Assembly: GCA_003550445.1 (NCBI GenBank)
Contig: PUKG01000283.1
Location: forward strand, 1-24,567
Reading direction: 5' to 3'
DNA from: Halobacteroidaceae bacterium
GTDB lineage: Bacteria > Bacillota > Halanaerobiia > B1SED10-174
DNA length: 24,567 nucleotides
The first letter of the stretch is position 1. The number at the start of each line of letters is the position of its first letter. This document shows positions 24,443 to 24,567 of this stretch, piece by piece. The translations under genes were made by a program, and so were the position numbers. The notes under the pieces were generated by a model that did no database searches, was not told the origin of the DNA, and saw nothing but the letters and a program-made list of their open reading frames with translations.

Positions 24443-24567
24443 TTAGTAGAGATAACAGGCAACATCGTGTTCGGAGTCGATATTTTTGATTTTAGGGTCT
24501 TCTTTCGGCGGGAAGGAAACCCTGAGCTGGTTTTCCTCAACCTTAAACCCTTCCATAGCCTCAACCA
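24443..24567 (-). CDS. 3' end of an unidentified protein (partial)
   Basis: On the minus strand an open frame enters from the right edge and stops at TAA (24445-24443). It covers 40 full codons, including VEAMEGFKVEENQLRVSFPP and ending EHDVACYLY. A T-rich terminator follows directly, which supports a real gene. I do not recognise the family; it looks soluble, with mixed charge. Confidence 0.6.
   Translation of the reverse strand, partial: VEAMEGFKVEENQLRVSFPPKEDPKIKNIDSEHDVACYLY

Noticed and set aside
1..24567. CRISPR arrays, insertion sequences, prophage genes
   Set aside because: No regular repeats, transposase or phage genes are seen; the window is housekeeping and energy metabolism.

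Overview
The window looks like part of the chromosome of an anaerobic, spore-forming Clostridia-type Firmicute. Spo0A, ArgR-RecN linkage, strong Shine-Dalgarno sites, frequent GTG/TTG starts and moderate-to-low GC support this. A Sporomusa-type (Stn-like) transhydrogenase operon next to folD suggests an acetogenic or syntrophic energy metabolism. A large Mrp/Mbh-type cation antiporter operon suggests life with sodium or at high pH. Both lifestyle statements are inferences; the species cannot be named from the sequence.

Region 1 (1-8826). The tail of an unidentified plus-strand gene ends at a strong hairpin terminator. A promoter-bearing gap follows, then an operon of ten genes: mnhE, mnhF, mnhG, an MbhD-like gene, an MbhE-like gene, mnhB, mnhC, three NuoL/M/N-type antiporter subunits and a Nudix hydrolase. 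The order E-F-G-D-E-B-C-D matches the membrane arm of archaeal Mbh/Mbs complexes. MrpA is split, and no hydrogenase module is present in the window. The third antiporter subunit carries an unusual charged C-terminal domain with its own membrane anchor.

Region 2 (8835-8960). A minus-strand tRNA-Leu(CAG) with its own promoter converges on the antiporter operon through a shared bidirectional terminator.

Region 3 (9111-16537). A tightly coupled plus-strand run: stnC (NuoE-like), stnB (NuoF-like), stnA (ferredoxin/GltD-like fusion), folD, xseA, xseB and ispA. The first three probably form a flavin-based electron-bifurcating transhydrogenase linking NADH, NADPH and ferredoxin. FolD uses pyridine nucleotide in one-carbon metabolism.

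Region 4 (16541-17734). The most striking part. Between ispA and dxs lies a roughly 580-nt structured noncoding RNA, recognised as OLE RNA (Ornate Large Extremophilic), followed by the gene for its membrane partner OapA. A near-consensus sigma-A promoter sits immediately upstream, and its predicted start coincides with the first base of a perfect 12-bp helix closing the whole RNA.

Region 5 (17734-24567). dxs, tlyA, nadK, argR and recN continue the run and end at a terminator. spo0A follows with its own upstream region and a bidirectional terminator, meeting the end of an unidentified minus-strand gene. The OLE neighbourhood (folD, xseAB, ispA, OLE, oapA, dxs, tlyA, nadK, argR, recN, spo0A) matches the known context of this RNA class. 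The upstream joining to stnCBA and the missing nusB and spoIVB are particular to this genome.
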